Shown one piece after another: positions 34,621 through 47,315 of a stretch of DNA of 64,000 nt. How positions within the stretch are numbered: the first letter of the stretch is position 1; each line of letters starts with the position of its first letter. The notes under the pieces are model-generated. The model did no database searches and was not told where the DNA came from. It saw nothing but the letters and a program-made list of their open reading frames with translations. The stretch is from Bretschneidera sinensis (lineage: Eukaryota > Streptophyta > Magnoliopsida > Brassicales > Akaniaceae), in contig CM043698.1 of the NCBI GenBank assembly GCA_023935145.1, forward strand, positions 80,556,001 to 80,620,000. Direction: 5' to 3'. The position numbers and the translations under genes are program-made.

Positions 34621-37600
34621 CGAGTATGATACAGGCAGAGTTGATACTGAACGTAGTTCGAGTTTGGAAATTTTTAGAGGAAAGATAGAAACTTTAAATG
34701 GACCAAAGAAAGTAAACCATTCTGGCACCTATATTTTCACAAATGGTGTCTCTGTTGGCAAAGGATATGTCTGCCATTTGCATTGATTTTATGGGGTTGC
34801 TTTTTAGCTTCAGGCACTAACATATGAGTGATTAGTTGCGCTGAATTTATGTAATAGGGTATACCTTTCCCTGCCACAACATTCAGACCCCTACAATTTA
34901 GAAAACAGAATCCAACCAACATATTGTTGGCATCATTGGTTCCCTTTTATAGGGTCTGCATTGATCTACTGCAACTAATGAAACTGGTTTTGAAGTTAGT
35001 TCCTTGTGAACTAACCATAGGACCACTCTTTTTTTCTCCTATTCTGTTTCTTATTTTTTGATAGGAAAAAGGATGGCAGAGTGGTAATATTAATGTGGTT
35101 GAGCTTTGAGAGATTATGGCTGATGGTTCTCTTTTTTGTTCATTTTTGTTGCAGCACTGAAAAAGAATTAAAAGATAGTAGATGGAAGCACTTAAAACCT
35201 GTACCCAGGTGTTCTTTTTCTAATTTTTTGTCTTAAATTATTAATTTTAACTGATGCTTTGAACTAAAAGAGCACTCTCTTAATAGGTTAGCTTAGAAAG
35301 AATAGGACAGTGGAAATTGCAGAGAATGTTTAGAATGAGGCTGGTCTTATAAGCAAAAGAATTCATTTGAGGTTTGTTGTTATTTAAATTGAAGCAAGTA
35401 GAAAGTTTTAAGTCTTAGAGAAAGTAAATATATTCTTGTATAGAATAGAAAATAGGGCACACATAATATGGCTGGCCCTGAGTGCTTCTGAGTATTGATG
35501 GAATGCTAATGCTCTATGTAACGAATTTACTTAGAACAATCATTGATTAAGGCATCTTGTGCTATCTGTGGTTCACTTTGGGATGGGACGGACTGACAGA
35601 ACTGGGTATTATTTCACCAATTAGTTTTTAACTGTTTATGGCAATAGTCCTGGTCGGCAGGCTTGATCAGCAACTTTTATGCTTTGGAATCTTCAGATGA
35701 TGGATGTTCTTTTTTGTGATTGCCTTTTAAGGTAAAGTGAACCGAATAGCTAAAATTGTTTAGCACACTAGCATAAGACCATGGATATATAAAGCTCTGA
35801 GATATTCAAACTCAAATGTTGCAAGTATTCAGAGAGGCAAGATTGAAGACTAGATAGGCTGTACTAGGAAGATTGTTGAAGAGCCATCATGATTATTTGT
35901 TGACAGAAATCATTTCTATAAGATAACCCTGGGCTTGTTTTATTTGAAGACTTTCACTAGTGTTTCAAATGATTTCCTACTAATTGATGTATTGTAAGTC
36001 AGATATTCCATGTTTATCTGAAAAATCTATCCAATTATTTAGTTATTTTGATCCTATTGTGTAACTATTTCTTGCTGTGTACTTTTTGGTTTGCATGCGT
36101 TATTAACAAAGGTAGATAATAAGTTTTCACGTATGCAGATTTATTAATGTATTAATATTTATCAATTTCTTGTTAACATCAATGAGATCAACCTTTTACA
36201 TGGTGAGGACTTCAATGTCATGGATGTGAAACCCCAACCTTGTAGAGTTTGTGCTAGTGCCTTTTTTTTTTATAAATTTATTAAGGTTGCCTAGTCTACT
36301 TTGTTTTGTTTCTTTCATTTAGTGTACTGATTTAAGTTATGATGTGGCATGCATATGATATTTGATGCAGAGCCCAAATCCTTAGAAGGGATCAAACTGT
36401 TAGGGGTCATTCCTCTCTGCAACATAAATAACTAAGTATATGATTATGTACAAAAAAAGAAAGGAAAAAGAAACCATATGATTAAAGATTTCTGTTAAAA
36501 TCATAGTTCGATGGTTCCTTCTGATAGCTTTGTTCATCAGCTTGGTTGATTTATGCTGGAGAACATGTAAATAGTGTGTTTCATTTGTTGGCTGTCTTTT
36601 GGCTATATAATGAAATGACAAACAGGTGAAGATTCATTGGATTATTTTGTGCTAGTACATGTAAATAGTCTATTCCGTTTGTTGGCTGCCTTTTAATAAT
36701 AGAACATGTAAATAGTCTATTGTTAATATTTTCCTTCGCTTACTTAACCTTAGTGGCTGCGATTATTGGGAATAGGCAGTGAATCCTTTGTCAGCAACCA
36801 GTGAAGATTCATTGGAATTATTTGGTGTTATATTGTTAAAATGCAGGGCTAAAAAGGACTCTTGAAAGTCCCATCTTGTGGCTTGCTCTGAAGGATTTTT
36901 ACAAATTTTGAATTCCCATCTTGCAGAAGTCAGAATGCATATTCTCTGGGGCCAGTTTTCCCTTGGACCAAGAAAAATGGTGGACCAATCATTGTGAGGT
37001 GATGATGTGCTTTATGAGTTCAGGAAGGGTTCTGCCTGCTATATATAGTCTATTCTATATAAACTGAAGAAATGACAATCCTTAGGAAGAATTTTGCTCG
37101 AGAAACTGTTATAGTTCATCGGACCAACAATGTAAAATGTACAGTGCATATTGAGGATGTTGACAAAGAAACTTGGATGTCTCCCTTGATGAGGTATGGG
37201 TCTCGTCACCTAAAAACTCCTTTTCCCCATCTCCATTTTCTTTTCTTTTCTCTTCTCAGCCCGACCATTTCTTCTCCCTCTCTGAAACTTTTCACCCCCC
37301 CATTTCTTCTTCCCTTTCTTCAGCCGTTAAACCTGTTTTATCTTCCATTTTGATTTCCAGCCACCATACCCATCAACCCTCTTTCTCTCAGCCTCTCCTC
37401 TCTTCGAGGCTAATGCTCTCTTTTCCAGCCCCCCTTTCAAATCATGACTGCCCTCTTCATGCTCTGCTTTCTCTTGTTGCTCTCTCTCTCCGGAAACCCA
37501 GTAACAAAAACCAATAGCACTGATCCTAAAACTCATCATCCTACTTGAAATTCCTTTTCCCTCCAAAGTTGCTTAGAGCCTTTGGCTACTCTATTATCTC

Positions 37601-39952
37601 ATTTTCTCTGCTTCATATTACTCTTATAAATTCGTATACCAGATTGATTGTAGAAAAATTTTGGGATCTTTTAACGTTGGGGGAGTTCATTAGAGATGAT
37701 TAAGTTATTGGGTTTGTTATGCTCTGTGATTCATGATTTGGGTCTTCTGGCTAATTTTGGGTTTTTGGCTGATTCATGATTCATGTTTTGGGCTTTTGGC
37801 TAATATTTGGATCTTAGGCTCGTTAAGCCTATTTAAGGCTTGTTAGTTCAAATTCGGGCTCGGATGAGCTTAAGTCGAATTGAGCACGAGCCTGACAAAT
37901 ATTGGATGAGCCGAATCCGAGCGACGTTTTTGAACTTGACTCAAGTATTGAGTCGCAACCAAGTCTCTGTCAAGCGGAGTCTGAATAGCCAGATATTCAG
38001 CTTGATTCGGCTCGTATTTACCTCTTCACTACCTCCCTTAGAAACTTTTATCATCCACATATTCTTGAGAAAGTTGCAAGAAAATAAAATCCCCTGATAC
38101 TGCTCTTTGCCATGAATTGTTTATAAAGAGGACTAAAGGAGATGCTTCACTGAGAAAGTTGGTTGGAGAGTCACAGCTTTGGGTCAAAACATTGACACAG
38201 CACTAAACTCAGAAAAGTGGAAGTCTACGAATATGTAAAAAAATAGGAAAAGGGTATGAAGGGGAGGATATGATGAGATGGATAAGTAGAGGATGTGACA
38301 TATCATCCTACTCTTCAAAGCTGGATGATTTAACTTATCATCACCGGCTCATCATCCTATCTCCTTTTCATCTTGTTCAACAAATACACCAATAAAATAA
38401 AAAAAATCTTATCCTCTCCTCGTCTTAGTTATCAGACACATCATAAGTTCGTTCTTGTAAAAATAAAACGGGAGTTACATATTCTCTAGCGTTTTAGTAA
38501 ATTTTGTTTATTTATCGAGGGTAAAAAAAAAAAGGCTTGGCAAGCTGTAATGCATGAAGAAACTCATAACTTGGAAGTTGATAGTTGAAACCTGCAGTGT
38601 AGATGACCTTGGTTGGAACTTGCACGAAACTTTGGCCTTTCAGGTGAAACAAATGAAGGAAATATATTAGCTCAAATAACAAGTGATCGAATGTGAAAGT
38701 CGATATCTTCAATTGCCGGCCAGGAGTCTTCAACGGACAGCTTGCTGGATGTTTAATATTTCAGCAGCTTGGGAAGCTGATAGAACAAGTTCTGGTAAGT
38801 GTAAGAAACCCAGTTCTGTGTTCACAGACAATAATAGAAAGATATATTGGTGAAAGCTTACCTTTAAACTTCTTTCTGACTCGATAGATAATTTATCATG
38901 CATGTTGGTTTCTTGAAGGTATCAAAGATTGAAAGGAACTTGTTTATCTGATCCTTTGGGTAGAGAACATGTTTCTCTTTAATTAATGGTCAAACCAACT
39001 ATGATATATGCTGCCCAAGGACCTGCTGAAGGAAAGGGAAGGTTGCTGGAGGAATAGGCAAATTGCCAGTCTCAAAAAACTTTCTTTTGAGCATATCACA
39101 TATGTAAGTATGTCGGGACCAGTGCCAAACATGGATGGTTGTTTCTCATCTCCTCAGCTTTGCAGAAATCCTACAAAACTATGTTTGTGCCTTTTTTTAT
39201 GCCGTAACATCTAGAGGATAGAAATAAAACATTCAAGCTGCTGAGTGCAGGGGTGGAAATCTTGAAAGTGTTGCGATGCTAAAGGTTAATTATATCATCT
39301 GTAATAGACCTCTCCTCCTCACCACATTGGATCCTTGACCTTTTGATTAGAGGATGAACATCTAGCCATTAAAGCAACAAGGTCTGGTTATCTAATCTGT
39401 TATGACGTTACCATTCCAGGTGCAGGCTGATGTTGGTTTCAATTGAAGGAAGATCAGACAACTTCTTTCATGTGAATTGAAATTAGTGGAAGGATTAATG
39501 CAAGGCATGATGGAGGATATGACCTAGTAAACAGTGGTTAGTTGGGGGATACAATTATTCCTGCTTGTGAACAGCTGGAATCTACATCAGGGAGATTAGA
39601 ACGAAATGGAAAAAAAAATATCTTAATAATTTGTATCAACTATCAATGGTTAAGTAAGATGTGAAGATTTTTCTCACTTCTTATCTTTTTCTTGGGTGAT
39701 ACTGCCATGATATGAAACCTTGATGCTTGTATATATCAACAATACAGGTTGATTTTATGGGGCTCAAGCATAAAGATGTTTACATGGTTAAAACATGATT
39801 CTCTCTCCTTTCTTGGCATGGAATTTGAATCCAATAGTTAAAAGATGGATGTTACCATTGTGCATGCTCCTCTTTTGATTAATCAATGCAGCTAATATAT
39901 TTTCATATATGGAGTAGAATGTGTATAGCAGGGTATATAAACCACTGCTGCT
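34621..39952. other. intergenic DNA between PGPP1-like gene and P450 pseudogene
   Basis: No gene recognised. An open frame at 34,547-34,786 (+) overlaps the SINE/LINE tail and has no family features. A CT-rich stretch at 37,215-37,500 gives spurious Ser- and Pro-rich frames. At 37,846-38,010 there is a degenerate region rich in 'gagc' and 'cgagc' motifs, like those near 47,990-48,060 and 49,870-50,040. 3' UTR of either gene may reach in. Confidence 0.45.
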
Positions 39953-41994
39953 TTATGACATCTTAGGAGAAATTTTGATGGGCATTCCATGGGAAGGAAA
40001 TGGGAGGGGATCCACTTTGATTGGCTCATCGGGGTAGAGCAATGACCAATCAAAACGAGTCACGACAAAATGGATGAAGATGAGAATATTCATCTTAGCC
40101 AGATGGTATCCTGCACACACCCTTGGTCCTCCTCCGAAGGGGAGAAACGTATACGGTGGAACAGATTGCTCGAACCTATTAGGATTGAAACTCATAGGAT
40201 CTTGAAAATATTGAGCGTTGTGATGTGTTCCATATGTTGTCTATAGAACCTATAAGACAATGATCAGCCATTTATAATGAGGATTTTACTCAGGTTAGAA
40301 ATAGAAGGATGAATTTGAGAGAATAGATATTTACCTTCCATCCTCTGGGAAGGGTGAATCCTTCGTATTCAATGTCGGCAACTGCTTTCCTGAGAGCCGA
40401 AGATTGGAGGGAAAAGGTGCATGCTTTCGCGAGCAACTTGCCAAGTATACTTCATTTTCTTTATGTCTTCCAATGTAAGATTCTCCCCTTTGTCTTTTAT
40501 TTCTCATTATGTGAACATGCTCTGGCATGAAATTCAGTTAGTTTCATGACTAGGACTTGAAATAGGTACTTCAAATAGAAGTTTTCTAAACTAGCTGTAT
40601 CTTTTCTTGAAATTTTAGCATTACTTTGTTCTTGTTGAATGTTATAATTATTGTCTTCTTTGAAATGTAAAACGACGTTTGGTTTGGGTTGATTTTGTTT
40701 CAAAACATGAAAAAAGTTCTTATTGCAAATTGAACTCTTAGATTTTGTCTATTAACAAATTGAACCATGATCAGAACTAATTAATGACATCTGACGAAGA
40801 AATTTCTAAGTAACCTCACTTATCGCGTCAGGTTGCAAGGGTTAGGCTTTTTGCCAATCTCATCATCGTGCGGTTGAGGGTGTGGTTGAGATTGTTGGGA
40901 AGCTTTGCTATTTCAACCTCACTAAGGTTACTGGGCAATCTCACCCGTCATTCAACTTTTAATAGGGTTCGATTTTCTCAAAATCTTATGATTCAACGAA
41001 ATGGTGAAATAGGTAATCAAGCCAAAAGGTTTAAATGAGAGTACCTTGTAAGAGTTGATTATAACAGCTTGGGTGCTGAGCCAACATTTTAAACGTCATA
41101 GTAATTGCAAAAGACGTTGTATCATGAGCTGCAAATACTAGCAAAACCACATTATCAACAACCCCTCTTCACTTATCTCCCCATTAATCATCCCTAGCAC
41201 CAGGCGTGAGAGTAACATCCCTCCCTTCTCTCCTCCCTCAAACCCTCTTTCCATTTCCTTTTTCTTTTTCCTCACTACTCTAACCAGCATTTTTTCTATC
41301 TCTTCCCTTGCTTTCTTTGCTTTTGAAAACCTAGAGCAAGGAAAGCTAACAGGTGCAGCAAACACCCCTTCCAAAACTCTCTCGAAAGTCTCTAACATCC
41401 CCAGCTCAACGTTGATCCCTAATAAGCACTCGAACACGATGGTAAACGTCAAAATATTTGTTGAACGGTAAAGGCTAATTTCCTCTCGGTCACACCATTT
41501 TGTTTCGAGGTGAAACCGAACCGTGTTGCACATTTTTGGCACTAGAGCTTCTAACCCAGCATAGCCAAGGCTAGTAGCTATTAGCCCTCGAAGGCAACGA
41601 TGCTGCTCTTGTTTTTCCATGATTGAATCCTTGCCCATGAGCTGAACCGACGAATAAGGCCATGAGCTTATCACCAACTTGAACTCATTTGACAAGATGA
41701 ACCGATTAGCTTCGGCACCATTTATAACTACAGTTGGTGATCCCATTAGCCTTGTTTTGAAGATCTTGCCATATTTTGTGATTCTAGGTTGAACAAAATC
41801 TTCAAATAATCGATTTTTTTGTTGGGTTTTGTAGAAATCCATTGTTTCACCTATCCAAGGGAGTCCCATTTCCCCTGGAGGAAGCTTTCTTCTTCTTTTG
41901 TTGTAGCTTTTCTTATATTTGAAGAAAATGGTAGCATTGCAGCTAGGCAGAAGAAAACCCAGGAAGGAACAAAGCTAATTTCTAGAGGCGCCAT
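39953..41994 (-). pseudogene. CYP718: cytochrome P450, CYP718-like (CYP85 clan), pseudogene
   Basis: P450s of this clan oxidise terpenoids and related lipids at the ER; the CYP718 substrate is not known to me. Three exons: 41994-41045, 40521-40335, 40249-39953. Seen: anchor-like start 'MAPLEISFVPSWVFF', 'KLPPGEMGLPWIGE', the I-helix 'AAHDTT' (about 41,115-41,132), K-helix, and an intact heme loop 'FGGGPRVCAG'. Lesions: a frameshift between the anchor and KLPPG (about 41,885-41,977); another at 41,161-41,165 before the I-helix; one near 40,480; one near 40,395; TGG to TAG at 40,241-40,243; and the K-helix ExxR motif reads ESMH, losing Arg. Splice sites still look good, so decay is fairly recent. 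The P450 call is very firm and the CYP718 call likely. Confidence 0.88.
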
Positions 41995-43384
41995 TGTTGG
42001 GATCTGTGTGTGTAAGCTTGGTTATGAGCTTCGAATTTATAGTTTGTTAGCAGCTGAACTTGTGCTGATTTGTACATGAGAGTATCTACTCATAGATCAA
42101 TGAGAATTAAAATGTCAATTTTTAGTTAGTAGGTTTTCTGAAAAGTCAACCAATCATGTATTCATAACAACCCATTAATACTAAATTTTTTTTTTTTTTT
42201 ACAGAGAAAAACTAGCTTGTTTCACTTAATTTAAAAGTTAGCAATGTGCTCAAATTTATCTTGACAAAATTGCTTTTTGATATTGAGTTTACTTATACAA
42301 AAAGTACAAAGTTAATATGATAATTAAATAAATTTTATTTAATTATTTTACTAACTCATTTAAGGGTTATTGTGATTGTTGGTAAAGAGGTGGACGTCAA
42401 AATGCACCTCCAAAACCTTTGGAGTCAAAGATCGTTGATCTACGTTCTAACAAAACTTATCGTCATCCACTAGGGCATTAGCCATGCGCACTGCCCAAAG
42501 AAATTTAATCCCAATCACCGCTATTTTATCATCTTCTATCGATGTTTGGCTGAAAATGACACTATAGAATCATTGCCATTCGTCGATCAGTCTGTTTCCT
42601 AAATTCTGCGATCAATCTCGAAGTCGGTCGCACACGCTTTTGGCCACGTGTGGAATTGGTTATTCCGCAATATTTTATGAGCAGGATGATTTAGAAAAAT
42701 TTTGAAAAGGCAAAAGAATCCCTACTTAAATGATGTGGTAAGGACTTAAATTTAGGCATAATGTAAATTTGTGCGTTAAATGAAATAATTTAACCTTCCT
42801 TTTATTATAAATCTTATACATTATTGACTTTGAGGGAAACATTGCATAAGAGCATGAAAACAGTGAACATGGACATTGCATGTGCGCGATGCATCGCTAT
42901 AATATGCCCACCTCCCTCAGCAAGGAAAAACAATCCATCTAATGATACCATTATAGAATCTCTTCCCGCTCAGCAGTCAATATATGTTTAATTTTCTTTT
43001 AATTATCAGAGTATCCCTAAAAATCTGCTTAGTCCAGCACTCAATAAAGAGATTTATCTGCCTCTCATGTTTTTATAAATAAATAAAGTTTGTTGTGTTA
43101 TGTGTGGCCAATAAAATACTCGACAGAGATTTATCTCTTGGTTAGGAAGTCAGAATTCAGAAGATGGAATCTTTTTATGATCTCCCAAACAGCTTACTAC
43201 AACAAGGATAATCAACCTTGGAACTCTACCATCATGGTGTGGAAAATGATAATGATATGATGCACTGGCTAAATATTCTCGTGGTTTAGCTAAAGATTGA
43301 ATCACTTTCGAATCAAGTGAAAGGAAATGACATTTTAGCAAGTATTATTATCATCAAACATCTTTACATTTTATTTTTTGTTTT

Positions 43385-43705
43385 AATGTTTTTCTTGTAT
43401 TTTTAATACGACCAATTTACTCTATATATTTTTAAGTATATGTCTAATAAGCCATTTTGATGATAAATTCGATGAAATTAATATCACCATACATAAAGAT
43501 CTTGACCGAAGTTAATACTGCCCATATAAAAATTTTGACAAAAAAATCTTTCCTTATTTAATAGTCAATATTTTTTCTGCATCGGTATTAATTAATTTTG
43601 TCAGAATTATCACTAAAAGGGTTTATTGGACACATACCTAAAATGCAAGAAATAAATTGAACGTTTATAAAGTGCTAAAAGAACAGTGAAACACAAGATA
43701 AAATG
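43385..43705. mobile_element. foldback or MITE-like inverted repeat
   Basis: The left arm (about 43,400-43,490) includes 'gtctaataagccattttgat'. The right arm (about 43,590-43,685), reverse-complemented, reads 'gtccaataaacccttttagt'. The similarity goes on into 'gaaattaat' against 'aaaattaat' and outward into 'caattta'. The centre is near 43,545. No coding content; no target duplication could be fixed. Confidence 0.65.
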
Positions 43706-44026
43706 TAAAAGTGTTTGATGATAATAATCATTTTAATATGAATGTCTCAATATCACAAACCATGTTAAGAAGCAAGATTTGTGGATCTATGTGGGAATCC
43801 TATCTAAAGATAAGATTTTCCCAGTAAAAGTGACTCATGAATTAATTCATGGATATTCATGTAATGTAATTAGTCAAGTAAAAAGATGAAGATGGCACTT
43901 TCAAGTTATAGATTTTTTATGTCCCATATATGTTGAAGGATTATCGGGAGGAATGCATTTACAAGACATAATTAGCGATGTGAAAATAAAGTTTGAACCC
44001 AATCCTTATGTATATATTACCTTAGG

Positions 44027-44205
44027 GTATGTTTGACTCGAGGAAAGGAAAATAAGTACCCTCCAAATGTTCTCATTTACTCTCCTTTCAAAACTCTTAA
44101 ACAATATAAAATTAAAATGATTAAAGTTTTGAGGGATTCGAGGAGATTACCCTTCATTTACTCTCATTCCTCTCAATCCAAACAATAGATTAGGGGCGTT
44201 TGCTT
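44027..44205. mobile_element. short MITE-like inverted repeat
   Basis: The left end 'gtatgtttgactcgaggaaa' and the reverse complement of the right end, 'ctattgtttggattgagagg', are imperfect inverted repeats. Both are followed by 'taagtaccctcc' or 'taaatgaagggt'. It is about 180 bp and noncoding. Confidence 0.5.
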
Positions 44206-45494
44206 ATGAAAAGTTGGATTCCTGGAATTTAGAAATCAAGCCCTTCATGAATCAATGAATCAAATTACTAATTAAGAAATGCTACATCCATGTGCCTTAT
44301 TATTGATTGAAAATAAGTTAAATTGTGGGAAAGTTAGATTTCCAATCTGGAGAGATGACAAAGCCAGAATTAGATCACGCTGATGGCCAAAATGTGTTAG
44401 TCATAAGGGAATAACACGTTTGGTGCTAGGACCTTGAGGGAGGTAGATGGATAGGTGAGAGACTGAGTGCTTTACTCCTTGCTCACTCTCCTAGTTTTAA
44501 GTACTTGAATACTTACTAAGAACTTGGAAAACACTAAGTGAGATTTTGAAGTCTATCTTTGAAAAGTCGCTCTAATGCTTAAGTCAGTGCACAAACTAAG
44601 GGATAAACTATATTTAGAGGGAGTTGAGTGTGTTGGTTTTCAAACATGAATATAATATTCGAATCCTCTTTTATAGTGAAGAGGTGGAAGAGAGGGTCAT
44701 TAATGAGAGCAATTTGGATAGTTGATAGAGAATCAACGGAAGGTCGAGATTGCACCATGAGTTTAATGAGATTTTTATCTTTTTACCTTTAAGTGGGTTT
44801 TTACTGTTCTACCTTTGATTGGTAAAATGATTGTTTTACCCCTAGATGTCCCACGTGTCATCTTGTGATAGAAGAGTGGTTTTTAACCCACAACGTAAAC
44901 CTTCCACTTCCTTGAGCTACTTAGAGATTAAAGAAGTAGTCTTGGTTCTTTAGCACTTTAATCATGGCGAAAGTACCTGGTCACGCTAGTCCAAGCCTTC
45001 AGTGGTCCTAATCTATTGGCCAGATCTTCCAACTTCTAGATCATGTGGTTATGATAGCTTTTATCCTTCCCCTGTGCACTCCAACGATCACTTGGGTGGA
45101 TGACCAAAGTCTTGTCCATGCGATTGGGAGCCCCTCGAGTCCAAGAACCCGAGTCTTGGTTTGACTACTTATTTTTCTTATTCTTTAGAGTTTTTTGTTG
45201 AGTATGGTTAAAGAATGGTGCAAAACAAAGTTTCAGAGATAAAACAAGGTCTAAAAGAATGAGGAAAGATGTAGGACCAAGGGTGGCCGACAATAGTACA
45301 ACGGAAAATGTAATCATGGACCCTTAGCATCATAGAAGTGTGTTGTTGAACACGTAGTACATGAGATAATTGTACTCTTACGGTTCAGCTTTCATCTTTT
45401 ACCTTTTTTCTTATTTTAAGAAAAAAATGACATAATCTCAACCATTCATGTATATATAGATCCTACATAATACATAAATTTGTGGACCTCACAT

Positions 45495-46083
45495 TGTTAG
45501 GATTTTGGCTCAATTCTCCACAAGGAAGACTTCTAATTGGTTTAAGAAAAATGATTTCCTATTTTATAGTTGTTTGTTCTAATAGTAGTAGTAATAATGT
45601 TATTGGATATTGTTTGTCCTAGTAGTAGTAGTAGTAGAAGTTTTTTCTTTGTTATTGTTCTTTTTCTATTAATATTATGAAATTCTTCTCTATATAGAGG
45701 GGTCCCAGAGAAGATTTGAGACACACTCATAATTCTCATATACGTTGTAAACTAGAGGGGTTTACTACTAGAGCTAGGATGAGAGCTTTAGGTGTATTAG
45801 GGTTTTGGGTTGTCAAGTAGAAATGAAACTTACAACTAGAGTTAAATTAAAAACTTTTGTTGTATTGAGACTTTGGTGTGAGAGTTTGAAAACTTTGCTC
45901 TCCCTAAAGTTGTAATTGAATATTAATAAAGCAGTTGGATTGTTGGTGAATGTAGGTAAAGAGGTTACCAAACCACATTAATTCTTGGTATTCTTGCTCT
46001 TTATTTTATTTGCTTATTTAATTATTGTGATTGCGTTTTTGTCTAAAATTTGAATACGTGGATTTTAGAGGTAAAACCCAACA
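45495..46083 (+). mobile_element. solo LTR of a copia-type element, perfect CACAT duplication
   Basis: A 589-bp unit starts TGTTAGGATT and ends CCCAACA. CACAT stands immediately on both sides (45,490-45,494 and 46,084-46,088). A 'ctatatagaggg' TATA-like box is near 45,690 and 'aataaag' near 45,926. No internal part is present, as expected after LTR-LTR recombination. Orientation is judged from the TG start and the TATA/AATAAA order. Confidence 0.88.
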
Positions 46084-46253
46084 CACATAACATATAAAAA
46101 TTTGAGATTGTATCATTTGATCAAAAGATGAGGATAAAAGCCAAACGCATACTCTTAAACCCTATCACATTGGAAATCATGACCATAACACGAAGACTAT
46201 TGAGTTGGTTTCGTGAGAGCTTACTGAAATAATTTGTATAAAGTGATTTTGCC

Positions 46254-47307
46254 CAGTGTTTGAAAAGGTGAATCTGAGGCGCGCCCAGAGGCGTTTTAGG
46301 GCTAAAACACCCCTGGGTGTGAATCCTACGGCGAAAGTATCACTGAACACATGTTTTTCGGGTCTGGGCATTCTTTTAGACCCGAGGGGTACGCCTTTGA
46401 CGCCCTGGGCGTTTGGGCGTACACCCAATGCAGTCCAAAAATAAAAAAGTTTCTCAATTTTCTCAGCAACCAAACATAAGCTAAAATCACATTTAAAAAA
46501 TAAAATAAAATTCAGAACGCATACAAAGGCAATCAGAAGTCAGAACAGACGGGATTCGTGTCGTGAAATTCAATAGTCTTGATTTCTCCAAACTCGGCAT
46601 CAGACTCCAATTTCCTCTTCGCAACCTCACTGAGTCCCTCTTCTTCGAGAATCTCCCATTCCTCCATATCATCATCGACTCTATTACTATCACCAACAGA
46701 AAGCAAGGGGAAAGAAGGAAGAGGAGCGATATCGTCACCGCCCCGCTTGATTTCCTCTTCGTGCTTCTTGCTGCGGTGGTGGCGATGGTGGTGTTTGTGA
46801 TGCTTGTGGCGTGTCGTTGGCCATCAGAATGTTGTAGAAAACCTAGGGTTAGGGTTAGTGCTTTTGCACTTTTTGTAACTCTCTTGTTCTAGATGGTTCT
46901 CTGTTTCGAACAAGAGTGAATTTTGTGAGACACTAAGACCCTTTCTTTTTCCTTTGTGCTTATTGTGGACTTTTAATAGGACTAGTGGTGACTGGTGAGA
47001 TGGGCCAACATGGATATTATTTGGGCCAGCATGGATATTAATTTGACATTGTCTATCTTTTTTCAAAGAGCCATATTAATTAATATTTTGATAAATATTT
47101 ATTCATATGTCTTAAGTTAGTAAAGTTTATTGATAATTAATTTCTTTATATTATTTCAATTTTTAATATTTTTATAATTTAATTAATATTATTTTATTTA
47201 AAACGCTCCAACGTTTCAAAAAGCTTACGCCTCAACGCTTCGGGACTTATGCCTCATCTCATTGAGGTAAAATACCTCGTCCAACGCCTTCACCTCTGAA
47301 AACATTG
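46254..47307. mobile_element. non-autonomous hAT-like DNA transposon
   Basis: Left end 'cagtgtttgaaaaggtgaa' and the reverse complement of the right end, 'caatgttttcagaggtgaa', are terminal inverted repeats. An 8-bp target duplication flanks it: ATTTTGCC (46,246-46,253) and ATTTTGTC (47,308-47,315), 7 of 8 alike. The 8-bp size and CA-TG ends fit hAT. Sub-terminal zones are rich in 'ggcg' and 'cgcc' motifs. There is no transposase. The inside holds a host-gene-like fragment. Confidence 0.8.
46533..46835 (-). pseudogene. captured host gene fragment, PRP4-kinase-like N-terminus
   Basis: On the - strand an open stretch of 97 codons (46,823-46,533) contains 'HKHHKHHHRHHRSKKHEEEI' and later 'DDDMEEWEILEEEGLSE' and 'KRKLESDAEFGEIK'. 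This His/Lys-rich then acidic pattern resembles the N-terminal region of plant PRP4-type spliceosomal kinases (family EEGEILEEEG). An ATG (46,824) just before it is out of frame by one base. The preceding DNA has 'ctaaccctaaccctag', like the telo-box of housekeeping 5' regions. So a 5' UTR and first exon may have been captured. Gene identity is an inference. Confidence 0.55.
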
Positions 47308-47315
47308 ATTTTGTC

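Larger units (their letters stand above)
41995..45489. other. intergenic DNA with two MITE-like foldbacks
   Basis: No gene recognised; AT-rich. The two inverted-repeat elements are listed separately. The P450 promoter would be at 41,995-42,300. Confidence 0.45.

Noticed and set aside
34547..34786. Possible small gene of 79 codons
   Set aside because: It overlaps the SINE/LINE-like tail and shows no conserved motif or splice context.
37173..37517. Ser/Pro/Phe-rich 114-codon frame
   Set aside because: It comes from a CT-rich low-complexity stretch; the other strand and frames are open as well.
46841..46858. Interstitial telomere repeat
   Set aside because: Only two to three units of 'agggtt' are present; it fits a telo-box of a captured 5' region better.
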